A stretch of DNA of 64,000 nt from Planctomycetota bacterium (GCA_016712565.1 JADJQU010000009.1:1-64000); one strand, 5' to 3'; positions 52,810 to 62,793 are shown, numbered from the stretch's first letter. The notes: a model not told the origin generated them from the letters alone. A program made the numbers and translations.

Positions 52810-54305
52810 GGGGCAACCCCGCTGGCGGCGGCGAGCAGGGAGGACTCGCTCCATTGGGAGGCGGGCGCCACGGCCCGCAGGCGGCCGCGCTGGAACACCG
52901 CGATGCGGTCGCAGACGTGCAGCAGCTCGGGGAAATGGGAGCTCGCCATCACCACCGCCTTGCCCCGGGCGGCTTCCTCGCCGATGGCCTGGTAGATCTC
53001 GGCCTTGGTGGCCACGTCCACGCCGCGGGTGGGTTCATCGAGGAGCAGCACCTGGGCGCCCTGGTGCAGGAGGCGCGCGAAGGCGACCTTCTGTTGGTTG
53101 CCGCCCGAGAGTTCCGCCACGCGGGCCCGCGGGTCGGCGGGCTTGCAGGCGAGTCGCGCGAGCCACGCCCCCGCCGCCTCGCGCCTCCGGCGCAGCGAGA
53201 GCCAACCCCAGCGGGCGTAGGGCTCCAGGGCCGAGAGGGTCAGGTTGTCCTCCAGGGAGAGCCCCTGGGCCAGGCCCTCGGTCTTGCGATCCTCGCTCAG
53301 GAGCCCCAGGCCGCGCGCGATCGACTCCCGCGGGTGGCGGCGGGTGAGTTCGCGGCCCCCGACGCGGACGCGGCCCGCGCCCGGGGGATCGAGGCCGAAA
53401 ACACGCCGCAGGAACTCGCTGCGGCCCGCCCCCACGAGGCCCGCCAGACCCAGGATCTCGCCTCGGCGAACGCTGAGCGAAATTCCGGGCGCGTCCGTGG
53501 CGGAGGAGCCGCAGGGTTCTTCGACCGCTAGGAGTTCCTCCCCCGCCGTGTGGGGCACGCGGGGAAAAAACATCTCCAGGGAGCGGCCTGACATCGCCCG
53601 CACCAGACGCTCGGGGCTCGCCTCGGAGATCGGTCCTTCCGCCACGACCGCGCCGTCGCGCAGCACGGTGAAGGAATCGGCGAAGCGCGGCAGCTCCTCG
53701 AGGAAGTGCGTGACGACGACCACGGCGAGCCCCCGGCCGGCGAGGGCGCGCAGGGCGCGGAAGAGCCGCTCCGCGTCGGCCGGACCCAGGGAGCTGGTGG
53801 GTTCGTCGAGCACGAGCACGCGCGCGTCGCTGGAGAGCGCCCGGGCGATCTCGACCTGCTGCTGCACGGAGAGCGAGAACTCGCGCGCGGGCCGGTCGAC
53901 GTCGAGAACCTCGTCGGACAATCGCGCCAGGGATTCGCGCGCGCGACCGCGGATGGCGTCGCGGTTCAGCACACCCCAGCGGGACGCTTCGCTGCCCAGG
54001 GCGATGTTCTCGGCCAGCGACAGGTCCGGCGCGATGGCGAGCTCCTGGTGGATCATCGCCACGCCGCGGCGACGCGCGTCCCTGGGGCTGTTGGGCGCGA
54101 AGGGAGCTCCCGCGAGCTCCATGGAGCCCGCGTCGGCCCGGTGGGCGCCGGCCAGGATCGAGAGCAGCGTGGACTTGCCGGCGCCGTTCTCGCCCACCAG
54201 GGCGCGCACCTCCCCCGCCGCCACCTCGAACGAGACCCCCGCGAGGGCGCGCGTGGCCCCGAAGCTCTTCGTGATGCCGGCCAGTCGGAACAGCGGGGGC
54301 CTCAT
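52806..54305 (-). CDS. Ribose-type ABC transporter ATPase (two nucleotide-binding domains)
   Basis: This 499-residue protein of the RbsA/MglA family has two ATPase domains. The first has GENGAGKST (Walker A), LSVQQQVEIARAL (signature) and LDEPTSS (Walker B). The second has a degenerate Walker A (GLVGAGRSE) and the signature LSGGNQQKVAFARLL with LDEPTRG, as is usual for the family. It powers sugar import with the permease encoded next. The start at 54305 opens MRPPLFRLAGITKSFGATRA, the standard first strand. The operon gene order is ATPase, permease, phzF. Confidence 0.93.
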   Translation of the reverse strand: MRPPLFRLAGITKSFGATRALAGVSFEVAAGEVRALVGENGAGKSTLLSILAGAHRADAGSMELAGAPFAPNSPRDARRRGVAMIHQELAIAPDLSLAENIALGSEASRWGVLNRDAIRGRARESLARLSDEVLDVDRPAREFSLSVQQQVEIARALSSDARVLVLDEPTSSLGPADAERLFRALRALAGRGLAVVVVTHFLEELPRFADSFTVLRDGAVVAEGPISEASPERLVRAMSGRSLEMFFPRVPHTAGEELLAVEEPCGSSATDAPGISLSVRRGEILGLAGLVGAGRSEFLRRVFGLDPPGAGRVRVGGRELTRRHPRESIARGLGLLSEDRKTEGLAQGLSLEDNLTLSALEPYARWGWLSLRRRREAAGAWLARLACKPADPRARVAELSGGNQQKVAFARLLHQGAQVLLLDEPTRGVDVATKAEIYQAIGEEAARGKAVVMASSHFPELLHVCDRIAVFQRGRLRAVAPASQWSESSLLAAASGVAP

Positions 54306-54645
54306 CGCGGCGTGGCGACCATCCCCGCGGGTCGGAGCGGACGTCCCTGCGCTCGCCCGAGGCCGAATCGCCGGCCTGCTGTGAGCTTCCGTCCGCACCG
54401 CGACCGCGTGGGAGCGTCGTCGTGAACCCCGCGTCGCGTTCGTCGGGGAATTCCGCGCCCAGGGCGCCGCGCAGATGGGACAGGTGGCCCTGGTCGAAGG
54501 AAACCGATGCGCATGACCGAGGGAGCATCCTACCCTGCGGGACCGCCGCAGGAACCCGGGCCCCACGACGCCACGGGGTCCAAGGCTGCCGCGCGGGCTG
54601 GGGGGAAGTGGGCTCGCGCCGGCGCCCGCTCCGTGCGCGCAGGTC
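54306..54645. other. Intergenic region upstream of ATPase gene
   Basis: A 340-bp gap on the minus strand between the sigma-fusion gene end and the ATPase start. It may carry a promoter for the ATPase-permease-phzF genes, independent of the upstream binding-protein gene. I see no clear boxes or hairpins. Confidence 0.35.
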
Positions 54646-57600
54646 CTATCGCCGCAGGACTTCGATCCGCTTCAAGGTCGTCCAGAGCGCCCGGGCCTCG
54701 ATGATCCGCTGGCTTTGCAGTTCGATCGTGCCCAGGGGCGCGGGCGCCCTGACCATGCCCTGGGCGTCGGCTTCGACCTGGATCGAAACTCGATCGGCGA
54801 CAGCGCCCGAGCCGAGGTGCAGACGCAGCGGGCCGGATCCGGGCGCGACGGACTCCTCGATCCAACCGAGAGGAAGGTCCTCCACCCAGTCGTGGCGCGA
54901 GCCCTCGAGCGTCAACTCGCGCAGCGCCTCGATCCGTTGCCCGGTCGGGAGCGTTCCAAACAGCAGGATCGAGCGACGGCCGCTCGGGATCGAGAGTGCG
55001 AATCCGCCCGCGGCGTCGAGGGTCGCAGCGGGGCGGTCGTTGGTGACAGGCTCGGACGGCCCCGGAACCAACGCGGCCGTGAAGCCTGCCGCGGGCGCTC
55101 CGTTGAGGAAAACCGGCCAAAAAGCTGTGTTTCGAGGAGCGCGCGCGCGTCCAGGTCCAGGATGACCGTCTTGTCGTTCACGACCTCGACGTTCCACCGG
55201 AAGTCCGCGTCTTCCGGCGTCCGAGCCATGGAGATCAGCTCCGTGGACGGCTCCTCCAGCAGGGCCACGACTCGCCACGGCCCGGGCCGGACGCGGTCGA
55301 AGCGATAGGCTCCGTCCCCATCCGTGCGCGTGACCAGCGGATTCCCGTCCCCGCACGATGCCGCCACGACGTACTGCCGAGCCGTGGAGGCGTCGTTTCC
55401 CGTGACGCGGCCGGTCACGGTTCCACCGCGGGTCAGCGCGACCTCGATGCCCCTCCGGCCCTTGCCGGCTTCGAGGGCAACCCCTGTCTCGCCGCGGGCC
55501 CAGCCCGGCGCGCTCGCGAGCACGAACACCTCGCTCCACTCCGGGTCGACGGGACAAACGAAATGCCCGTCGGCGTCGGTGCGGACCTCTTGCGGGGGAT
55601 AGCAGATCAGGCGCAAGGGAAACCCCGCCTGGATCGGGACCCGACCCCGCGGGCGCGTGGCCAGGACGATTTCCGCTCCCTCCACCGGTTCCCCGAGAGC
55701 GGACACGCGACCCTCGAGCACCGGTCTCGGCCGCAGGGGCAGCGTCAGCGATGCGGGCATCTGCGTGGGCAGCCACGGCCCGAGCTGGGCGGTCTCATAG
55801 CCCCCATGCCGCACGACGAGGCGCGCGGCGAACGGCGGAAGGTCCAGGAGGACCTCGCCGTCCGCGCCGCTGCGACTCCATCCCTGGCCGACGATCATGC
55901 TGCCGCCGGCCTCGAATTGGTGACCTTCGGCTCCCAAGGGCATGGCCTGCGCGCCCTCGACCGGCTGACCCGTTTCTTCGTCCACCACACGCAGGGCCAG
56001 ACTGCGTTTGGGAGTCAGCTCGACCCGCAGATCCCGCGCGCCGCGTTCCGCACGCAACGTCGCGCTCATTCCGTGTTGGCCCCGTGGATCGCGCGCGATC
56101 AGGTCGACGGCCTGGGCCCCGCCGGGACTGAAGAGGAACCTGCCGTCCTCGCCCGCGACGATGAGGCCTTCGTCCTGCGTCTCCGTGGCCAGGTACGCGA
56201 TGTGCGCGCCCGCCGCCGGCTCGCCTCCGGGGCGAAGCACGACCCCCGTGATCGCTTCTTCCGACGGCAACGGGTCGAGCACGAGAGTGCCGGCATCGGT
56301 CCACGACCCGATGCGCACGTACAGCTCGGGGGACACGGCCCAGAGCCGGCCCTCCGCGCCGACGAGCAGGCGGCAGGCACCGCCGGGAGCCCCCGGGAAT
56401 TCAAAGCTCCCATCGGCGCCGGAAATCGCGACCGGACGGCGAATGCCCCGATCCGGCCCAGCGATGCGCAGGACGTCGATGGACTCGGCCAGACCGCCGC
56501 GGGCCAGGTGCACGATGGCGTTCGGGACTGCCGCGCCGTTCGTTTCCAGCACGCGGCCCCGCAGGGCCCCTCCCCGGGGCAGCACGATGTCCCCCAGATC
56601 GGTCGTTCCATGCCACTGGGGCGTGGAGCGCACGAACTTGGTCTCGCGCATGGGGGCCGAGGCGCGGAAGGTCATTTCGAAGACCTGTCCCTCGGAATGC
56701 CGCACCAGCTCGTCCGGCAGTTCGATCCTCGCTCGGCCCGCCGCGTCACTGATGGCGCGGCCGGCCCCGCGGATCGCGAACCCGTCCGCCCCGGGCAGGC
56801 CGGACTCGGAACCGAGCGCGCAGAATTCGGCGCCGAGCACCCCTTCGCCGGAATCGTCGACGAGATCGGCGAGGAGGGTGGTCACCCCTGCCGGCTCCCG
56901 TTGCTCGGCTGCCTCCCTGGGGGCGAGCTGAAGTCGGGTCGATTCCTCGCCCTCGGTTTTTTCTGTCGCGGCTCTGCCCTCGCCTGCCCCGGGCGCGGAC
57001 GCCAAGGCCCCGTCGGCCGCAGAACTGCCGCTCGCAGTGCTGACGACTTCAGGCTGCGGCGCACCCAAGCCTTCGAGGTAGAGGGCGCCGCCGATTCCAA
57101 GCAGGCCGACGACGCACAGGAGCGCCGCGACCTTGGTGGTCGTCTTCACGAACAAGCCTCCCTGGGTCAGTTTCGAAGCGTCCGCGCCGGCGGCCAGAAG
57201 CAGCCCGAGCGCGGCGCCGTGCATCGTTTCGGGCCGTTCCGCCTGTGCTTCCCGCTCGAACCGGCGCCGCAGGTGATCGACCCCCCGCGCCAATTGCGAG
57301 CGCGTGGTTGCGGCACTGACACCGGCCTGGCGCGCCATTTCCGCCGCGGAACGGCCTTCGTAGTAGCGGCCCATGACGACCCGCCGGTAGGGCTCGGGCA
57401 GTTCGCGCACGTACCGAGCCAGGCGCTCCTGAAGCTCCAGGCGTTCGAGCTGGCGCTCGTCGTCCGCGGCAAGCGTCCTCCGCAGCGCGCCCTCGCGCTC
57501 GTGGTCCGCGCGCCTCAGGTCCGCGCGCGTTGCGTGCCGTGCCAGACGCACGGCCACGCGTGCCAGCCAGGGACGCAACGACGCGCGGACGGGGGGCCGG

Positions 57601-57749
57601 CGCTCGAGCGCCAGGGCCAAGGCGTCCTGGCTCACGTCCTCCGCCGCGGCCTGATCGCGGGCCAGCCGCGAGGCAAGCCTGCGCACCCAGGACGCCTCTT
57701 CCAGGAGTGCGTGGATCAGGTCGGTCGGAGGGCCCTTCGGATCGGCCAT
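54646..57749 (-). CDS. ECF sigma factor fused to transmembrane helix and carboxypeptidase-regulatory-like repeats (one frameshift)
   Basis: The frame of about 1,034 codons starts at 57749. Residues 10-165 are an ECF sigma factor (VRRLASRLARDQAAAEDVSQ; LPEPYRRVVMGRYYEGRSAA; EMARQAGVSAATTRSQLARG). A transmembrane helix (VAALLCVVGLLGIGGALYL, about 207-226) follows, then several carboxypeptidase-regulatory-like beta domains outside the membrane (for example ALRGRVLETNGAAVPNAIVH, GGTVTGRVTGNDASTARQYV). Near 55112 the frame breaks after LETQLFGR; VFLNGAPAAGFTAAL continues in the next frame to 54646, so one base is missing in CGG(T)TTTCC. A sigma domain tethered to its own sensor is rare and may be released by proteolysis. 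It interrupts a sugar ABC operon. Confidence 0.85.
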
Positions 57750-58100
57750 GCCTCCTTTCTCCCTCCCGCAGGGAGACCGTGGCACAAAATCCGCCGAAAT
57801 CACGCGCGCAGGGACGTCGGTCGCGCACTGAAGTCCGAAGGGAATGCCCGGGCCGGGGGGAGAGCGGGTCCGCAAACGGGGCAACCACGCCCCAGGGGGC
57901 CGAGCGGACCGGGTCGGCCGTCCTGCGCGCGCGGCCCGCCCCCAGGCCCGAGGCCCCTGGTCTCCTCGCGCTCGCGCCGCCGCCGGGCAAGCGGCGCGCG
58001 CGCCAGGCCGCCGGTGGACGGCCGCCTCGGAGTCCGCCGCGGCGCGACTCGAAGGGCCGCTGCGCCACGGCCAAGACCGCGCTGAGTTCTCCCGTCTGCG
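57750..58100. other. Intergenic region
   Basis: A 351-bp GC-rich gap between the sugar-binding-protein gene (ends 58101) and the sigma-fusion gene (starts 57749), both minus. It must hold the sigma gene promoter; I see no obvious hairpin or boxes. Confidence 0.35.
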
Positions 58101-59114
58101 CTACTTCCCTTGCAGCCGCGCGCGAATCTCGGCGACCCTCTCCGCGGGCAGGTCGCCGAGCCGCAGCACGCGCTCGCCCGTGTCGATGCGCCGCTCGGGC
58201 GTGCCGCCCGTGAGGCGCGTGTGCATGGCCTTCACGGCCAGGTACCCCATGCGCTCGGGATTCTGAACGATGGTGGAGCGCAGGGCGCCGCTGACCAGGG
58301 CCTCCTCGATCTTCGTGCTGCTGTCGAAGCCGACGACGATCACCTTGCCCGCCAGGCCGCGGCTGTCGCGGGCCAGCGCGGTCAAGAAGCCCGAAGTCGC
58401 CGACTCGTTGGAGCAGAACACGCCGTCGAGTTGCTCGCCGAAGTTGGAGAGCAGCGTCTCGGCCGCGGCAACCGCCTCGGCCTCGGTCGGGCCGCCGTGC
58501 TTGTCGCTGGAGATCACCTCGATCCCCGTGTGAGCGGCGATGGCGTCGAGGAAGCCCTTCTCGCGCTGCTCGGTGGACTCGGAGCCCAGCACGTAGCGCA
58601 GGAGCAGCACGCGGCCCTTGCTCCCCAGGGCGCTCCCCAGCTCGTCGCCCGCCATGCGGCCGCCCATGTAGTTGTCGGTGGCCACGAAGCTCTCGATCGG
58701 CGCGTCCGCCGCCGCGAGGCCCGAGTCGAAGATCACCACCGGGATCTTGGCCGCCGCCGCCGCGCGCACGGGCTTCTCCAGGGCCCGGGCGTCCAGGGGC
58801 GCCAGGCAGACCCCGTGGATGCCGTCGGCGAGGAACGACTCCACCAGGGCGATCTGCGCCGCCGCGTCACCCTCGCCGGAGGGTCCCTTCCAGACGATCG
58901 TCAGGTCGGCCAGCTCCTCGTCCGCCCGCCGCGCGCCCTGCTCGACGGCCTTCCAGAATTCGTGGGCCGTGCCCTTGGGAATCACCGCGATCTTGAACGA
59001 CCCGGCGGACGGCGAGCCGGCGCCGGCCTCCGGCGAAGGCGCGCTGGGCGAATCTCCGCAGGCCACGAACAGGGAGGCAAGCAGGAGTGCCTTCGCGAGC
59101 GAGGAGACTCTCAT
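58101..59114 (-). CDS. Ribose-type ABC substrate-binding lipoprotein
   Basis: This 337-residue periplasmic sugar-binding protein of the RbsB class has a lipobox (LASLFVAC, Cys at about 19), a Ser/Ala-rich linker and the two-lobe fold: FKIAVIPKGTAHEFWKAVEQ, VWKGPSGEGDAAAQIALVES, HGVCLAPLDARALEKPVRAA, and YLAVKAMHTRLTGG near the end. It delivers substrate to the permease/ATPase encoded 4 kb downstream. The genes between (a sigma-fusion protein and a gap) split the set. The start ATG at 59114 gives the signal peptide. Confidence 0.92.
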   Translation of the reverse strand: MRVSSLAKALLLASLFVACGDSPSAPSPEAGAGSPSAGSFKIAVIPKGTAHEFWKAVEQGARRADEELADLTIVWKGPSGEGDAAAQIALVESFLADGIHGVCLAPLDARALEKPVRAAAAAKIPVVIFDSGLAAADAPIESFVATDNYMGGRMAGDELGSALGSKGRVLLLRYVLGSESTEQREKGFLDAIAAHTGIEVISSDKHGGPTEAEAVAAAETLLSNFGEQLDGVFCSNESATSGFLTALARDSRGLAGKVIVVGFDSSTKIEEALVSGALRSTIVQNPERMGYLAVKAMHTRLTGGTPERRIDTGERVLRLGDLPAERVAEIRARLQGK

Positions 59115-59236
59115 GGTCGAATGCAGGGGCTGGAGAAAACGCGGGAACGACCTCGCGGCCGGTTCGACGAGCCGTGGACGCGGCCGGCGCCGGCGGACGC
59201 TGATCGGCGCGGGCGAATGCTATAACAACGCGCGCC

Positions 59237-59986
59237 GTGCGTGTATCGCTGTTCATCACCTGCCTCGCGGATCAGATGCACCCCGAGGTCGGCGTCAGCA
59301 CGGTGCGCGTGCTGCGGCGCCTGGGCTGCGAAGTGCTCTTCTCAAGGCAGCAGACCTGCTGCGGCCAGCCCTTCCACAATGCGGGATTCCCCGCCGAGGC
59401 GCGCCGCGTCGCGCGAACGCTGATCGAGGCCCTGGGGCCCACGGGGGAGGCCGGCGACGCGGACTATGTGGTGACGCCTTCGGGCTCCTGCGCCGCCATG
59501 GTGAAGCACTCCTATCCCGAGCTGTTTGACGGCGATCCCGACGAGCTGGAACGCGCGCGCGCCCTGGCGTCGCGCACGTTCGAACTGTCCCAGTTCCTGG
59601 TCCACGTGCTCGGCGTCGAGGATGTCGGCGCCAGCCTCGCCCGCAAGGCGACCTACCATCCTTCCTGCCACGCCTCGCGCTTCCTGCACGTGGGCAGCGA
59701 GCCGTTGAAATTGCTTTCCCGCGTGCGCGGCCTGGAGCTCGCCCCGCTCGCCCATGCCCAGGATTGCTGCGGCTTCGGCGGCCTGTTCAGCGTCAAGCTG
59801 CCCCAGGTTTCCAGCGCCATGGCGGGCGAGAAGCTGGAGCACGTGGCCGCCAGCGGTGCCCAGGTGCTGGTGGGCACGGACATGGGCTGCCTGATGCATC
59901 TGGCGGGCCTGCTGCGCGCGCGCGGCTCCCCGGTCGAGGCCCTGCACCTGGCCCAGGTCCTGGACAGCGGCCATGGCGCACGTTGA
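59237..59986 (+). CDS. lutA: L-lactate oxidation Fe-S protein LutA
   Basis: This 249-residue LutA/YkgE protein uses a GTG start at 59237. It carries two CCG-type cysteine motifs (SRQQTCCGQPFHNAG, AHAQDCCGFGGLFSVKL) and further Cys in PSGSCAAMVKHS, YHPSCHASR and GTDMGCLMHLAG, as expected for this Fe-S-binding (heterodisulfide-reductase D-like) family. With LutB it forms the lactate-oxidising complex, which feeds electrons into respiration. It overlaps lutB by 14 bp. Its start is 122 bp from the divergent sugar-binding-protein gene. Confidence 0.92.
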   Translation: MRVSLFITCLADQMHPEVGVSTVRVLRRLGCEVLFSRQQTCCGQPFHNAGFPAEARRVARTLIEALGPTGEAGDADYVVTPSGSCAAMVKHSYPELFDGDPDELERARALASRTFELSQFLVHVLGVEDVGASLARKATYHPSCHASRFLHVGSEPLKLLSRVRGLELAPLAHAQDCCGFGGLFSVKLPQVSSAMAGEKLEHVAASGAQVLVGTDMGCLMHLAGLLRARGSPVEALHLAQVLDSGHGAR

Positions 59987-61433
59987 CCCTCGAGCCGCGC
60001 CGGCGGCGGACTTCGCCGAGCGCTCGGCACTGGCCCTGGAAAACGCGTTCCTGCGCCGGGCGGTGCGCTTCACCGTGGACCGCCTGCGCAACGGCAAGCA
60101 GGCCTCGGCCGAGGCCCACGGGGATTTCGAAGCCCTGCGCGAACGCGGCCGCGCCATCCGCGCCCACACGATCGCGCACCTCGACCGCTACCTGGACCAG
60201 TTCGTGGACAACCTGGAAGCAGCGGGCGGAGTCGCCCATTTCGCCGCCGACGCCGCGGAAGCCGCGGAGCTCTGCGCGAGCATCGCGCAGGGCTGCGGGG
60301 CCAAGCTGGCGGTCAAGTCCAAGTCGATGGTCAGCGAGGAGATCGAGCTGAACCAGCGTCTGGAGAAGGCCGGCGTCGCCGCCGTGGAGACCGATCTCGG
60401 CGAGTGGATCGTCCAACTCGCCGGCGAGGCGCCCGCGCACATCATCCTGCCTTGCATCCACAAGTCCCGGGGCGAGATCCGCGCGCTGTTCGAGCGCCAC
60501 GGGAACACGACCCTCGACGAGGCCACGGCGACCCTGGCGGGCTACGCGCGGCGCACGCTGCGGGCGCGCTTCCTGGAAGCCGATCTCGGATTCTCGGGCT
60601 GCAACTTCGCGGTGGCGGACACGGGCGCCATCGCCATGTTCACCAATGAAGGCAATGGGCGACTGGTCACGACCCTGCCGCGCGTGCACGTGGTGTTGAT
60701 GGGCATGGAGCGCATCGTGCCCTCGCTGGCGGAGCTCGCGGTCATGGCGGAGCTCCTGCCGCGCAGCGCCACGGGCCAGAAGCTCACCACGTACTTGAAC
60801 CTGATCGCGGGCCCCCGCCGCACGGGCGAACTCGACGGTCCGCGGGAACTGCACGTGGTGATCGTCGACAACGGCCGCTCGGCCCAGCTTTCCGATCCGC
60901 GCTTTCGCGAAATCCTGCACTGCATCCGCTGCGGCGCGTGCTTGAACGTCTGCCCCGTCTACCGGCAGGTGGGTGGACACGCCTACGGGTCGGTGTATCC
61001 CGGTCCCATCGGCGCCGTGCTCGGGCCGCTGTTCCATCCCGAGCGCGAGCTCTCGAACGAACTCTCCCAGGCCTCGAGCCTGTGCGGCGCCTGCACGGAC
61101 GCCTGCCCGGTCAAGATCCCGATCCACGAGATGCTCGTGTCCCTGAGGGAGCGCGATGCTGCGCGTCGGCCGCGCGCGGAGCGACTCGCCCTGGAATTCG
61201 CGGCCAATGTGCTGTCCTCCCCCGAGAGCTACGAACGCGCCGGCCGCGCCCTGCGCTTCTTGCAGAGGGCCACGATCGGCGACGGCTCGCGCATGACCTG
61301 GCTCGGCCGCCGCGTGCCCTTCGCGGGCGCCTGGCTTTCCACCCGCCGCCTGCCCGCCCCACCCGCCCGATCGTTCCGGGAGCTGTGGCCGGCGCTGGAG
61401 CGCGAGGCCGCCCTGGGGAACCCGCCGGGGTGA
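59973..61433 (+). CDS. lutB: L-lactate oxidation Fe-S protein LutB
   Basis: This 486-residue LutB/YkgF protein has an N-terminal LUD-type domain (RGRAIRAHTIAHLDRYLDQF, CGAKLAVKSKSMVSEEIELN, ADLGFSGCNFAVADTGAIA) and a C-terminal ferredoxin-like region with two 4Fe-4S sets (CIRCGACLNVCPVYR, LCGACTDACPVKIP). It acts with LutA. The usual third partner LutC is not present in the window, although it may lie elsewhere or be replaced. Translation is coupled through the 14-bp overlap with lutA. Confidence 0.93.
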   Translation: MAHVDPRAAPAADFAERSALALENAFLRRAVRFTVDRLRNGKQASAEAHGDFEALRERGRAIRAHTIAHLDRYLDQFVDNLEAAGGVAHFAADAAEAAELCASIAQGCGAKLAVKSKSMVSEEIELNQRLEKAGVAAVETDLGEWIVQLAGEAPAHIILPCIHKSRGEIRALFERHGNTTLDEATATLAGYARRTLRARFLEADLGFSGCNFAVADTGAIAMFTNEGNGRLVTTLPRVHVVLMGMERIVPSLAELAVMAELLPRSATGQKLTTYLNLIAGPRRTGELDGPRELHVVIVDNGRSAQLSDPRFREILHCIRCGACLNVCPVYRQVGGHAYGSVYPGPIGAVLGPLFHPERELSNELSQASSLCGACTDACPVKIPIHEMLVSLRERDAARRPRAERLALEFAANVLSSPESYERAGRALRFLQRATIGDGSRMTWLGRRVPFAGAWLSTRRLPAPPARSFRELWPALEREAALGNPPG

Positions 61434-61563
61434 CCGGTCAGCGCGGGAGTCGCGATCCCGGCTATCCTGGCCGGCGTCCCGGGCAGATCCGGCTTGCGGG
61501 GTTCTCCGCTGTGACTGCGGCCGGCCAGTGGCCTAGTGTCCACGGCATTTCCCAAGGAAGACC

Positions 61564-62793
61564 ATGAAGTTGCGCTTGACCCCCCTTGCGGCGCTGGTGC
61601 TCGCCTCCTCGGCCCTCGGTCAGTCGAGCCTGGTCGTGCCCGCGGGGTCAACCTTCGTCTACGACACCAGTTCCGGCCCCCTCGTCCTCACGGACCTGAC
61701 GATCGAGGCCGGCGGAACGCTGCGCGCGCTTGGGCCGAGGGCTTTCCGCGTGCGGGCCACGGGCTCCCTGCGCATCGACGGACGACTCGAACTGTCGGCC
61801 TCCGACAGCCCCGGCGTGCAGACCCTCAACACGACGAACATCTCCGAACCCGGATCGGCCGGAGGGCCTGGCGGCGGCAGGGGCGGAACCGGCAACCCGC
61901 TGACGACGCAGTCCTCGCCCTCGGGCACCAACGGCCACGGCCCCGTGGTAGGACCGCGCGAGGGCGGCGGCGGTGGCGAGTCAGGGATCTCATCGGCATC
62001 GCTCGGCACGGACGAGCGCAGGCCCGGCGGCGGCGCGGGAGGCGCGCTGGCCGCCGACCAGCCCGTTCATCCGGATCCGCTGAACCCGCTCAATCTCGGC
62101 CTGATCGCCGGCCGCGGTGCCAATGGTTGGCCGACGGCGCTGGGCGTGCGGACCCTCACGCCGCCTCCGCGCGGCGGGGCCCTGGGGCAACGCGCTTTCG
62201 TCGATGCCGACCCGACCAACGACTTCTTCGGATTTCGTTTGCTGAGCACGGGCGTGATCCAGGTCGGTGAACTTCAGTCGGTCGTGGGTGGCTCGGGCGG
62301 CGGCGGCGGAGGGAACGCGATCAACGGCCTCGTGTGGCCGCCTCCGGTGTTCAACCCCACCGCGGATGAAAAGGGCGCGGGCGGCGGCGGCGGCGGCGGC
62401 GTGGGCATCCTGCTTGCTTACCAGATCACCCTGGGACCCTTGGGCCGCATTCACGCGGACGGCGGGGACGGGGGCGGCGGCGAGAACACGATCTTCCTGA
62501 ATCGGGTCGGCGGCGGCTCCGGGGGAGGATCGGGAGGGTACTTGGTCCTGCAGGCGCGCAACGTCGACCTGAGCGCCGCTTCGGACCGCGCGCTCACCGC
62601 GCTGGGGGGCCGCGGGGGGCCCGGCAAAGACAACGCCTTCGGTGCCGTCAACGCCGGGGGCAATGGCGGCCCGGGCGTGATCGCAATCCATGTTCCGCCA
62701 AGCGTGGGTGGACCGATCCTGCCCACGGGCAAGACCTTGAGCGACTTGAGCGCCCCCACGGCCCTGGTGCTGCTGCCGGATTCTCGGTTCTGA
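61564..62793 (+). CDS. Secreted glycine-rich protein
   Basis: This 409-residue exported protein has a signal peptide (MKLRLTPLAALVLASSALGQ), a short beta domain (VVPAGSTFVYDTSSGPLVLT), then long Gly-rich stretches (AGGPGGGRGGTGNP, GGGGGGGVGILLAYQ, GGGSGGGSGGYLVL) that alternate with beta-strand-like repeats (LGRIHADGGDG, VDLSAASDRALTALG). A run of GGC codons lies near 62378-62400. This is a structural or surface protein of unknown role, reminiscent of Gly-rich extracellular matrix proteins. It lies 130 bp after lutB with its own leader. Confidence 0.75.
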   Translation: MKLRLTPLAALVLASSALGQSSLVVPAGSTFVYDTSSGPLVLTDLTIEAGGTLRALGPRAFRVRATGSLRIDGRLELSASDSPGVQTLNTTNISEPGSAGGPGGGRGGTGNPLTTQSSPSGTNGHGPVVGPREGGGGGESGISSASLGTDERRPGGGAGGALAADQPVHPDPLNPLNLGLIAGRGANGWPTALGVRTLTPPPRGGALGQRAFVDADPTNDFFGFRLLSTGVIQVGELQSVVGGSGGGGGGNAINGLVWPPPVFNPTADEKGAGGGGGGGVGILLAYQITLGPLGRIHADGGDGGGGENTIFLNRVGGGSGGGSGGYLVLQARNVDLSAASDRALTALGGRGGPGKDNAFGAVNAGGNGGPGVIAIHVPPSVGGPILPTGKTLSDLSAPTALVLLPDSRF

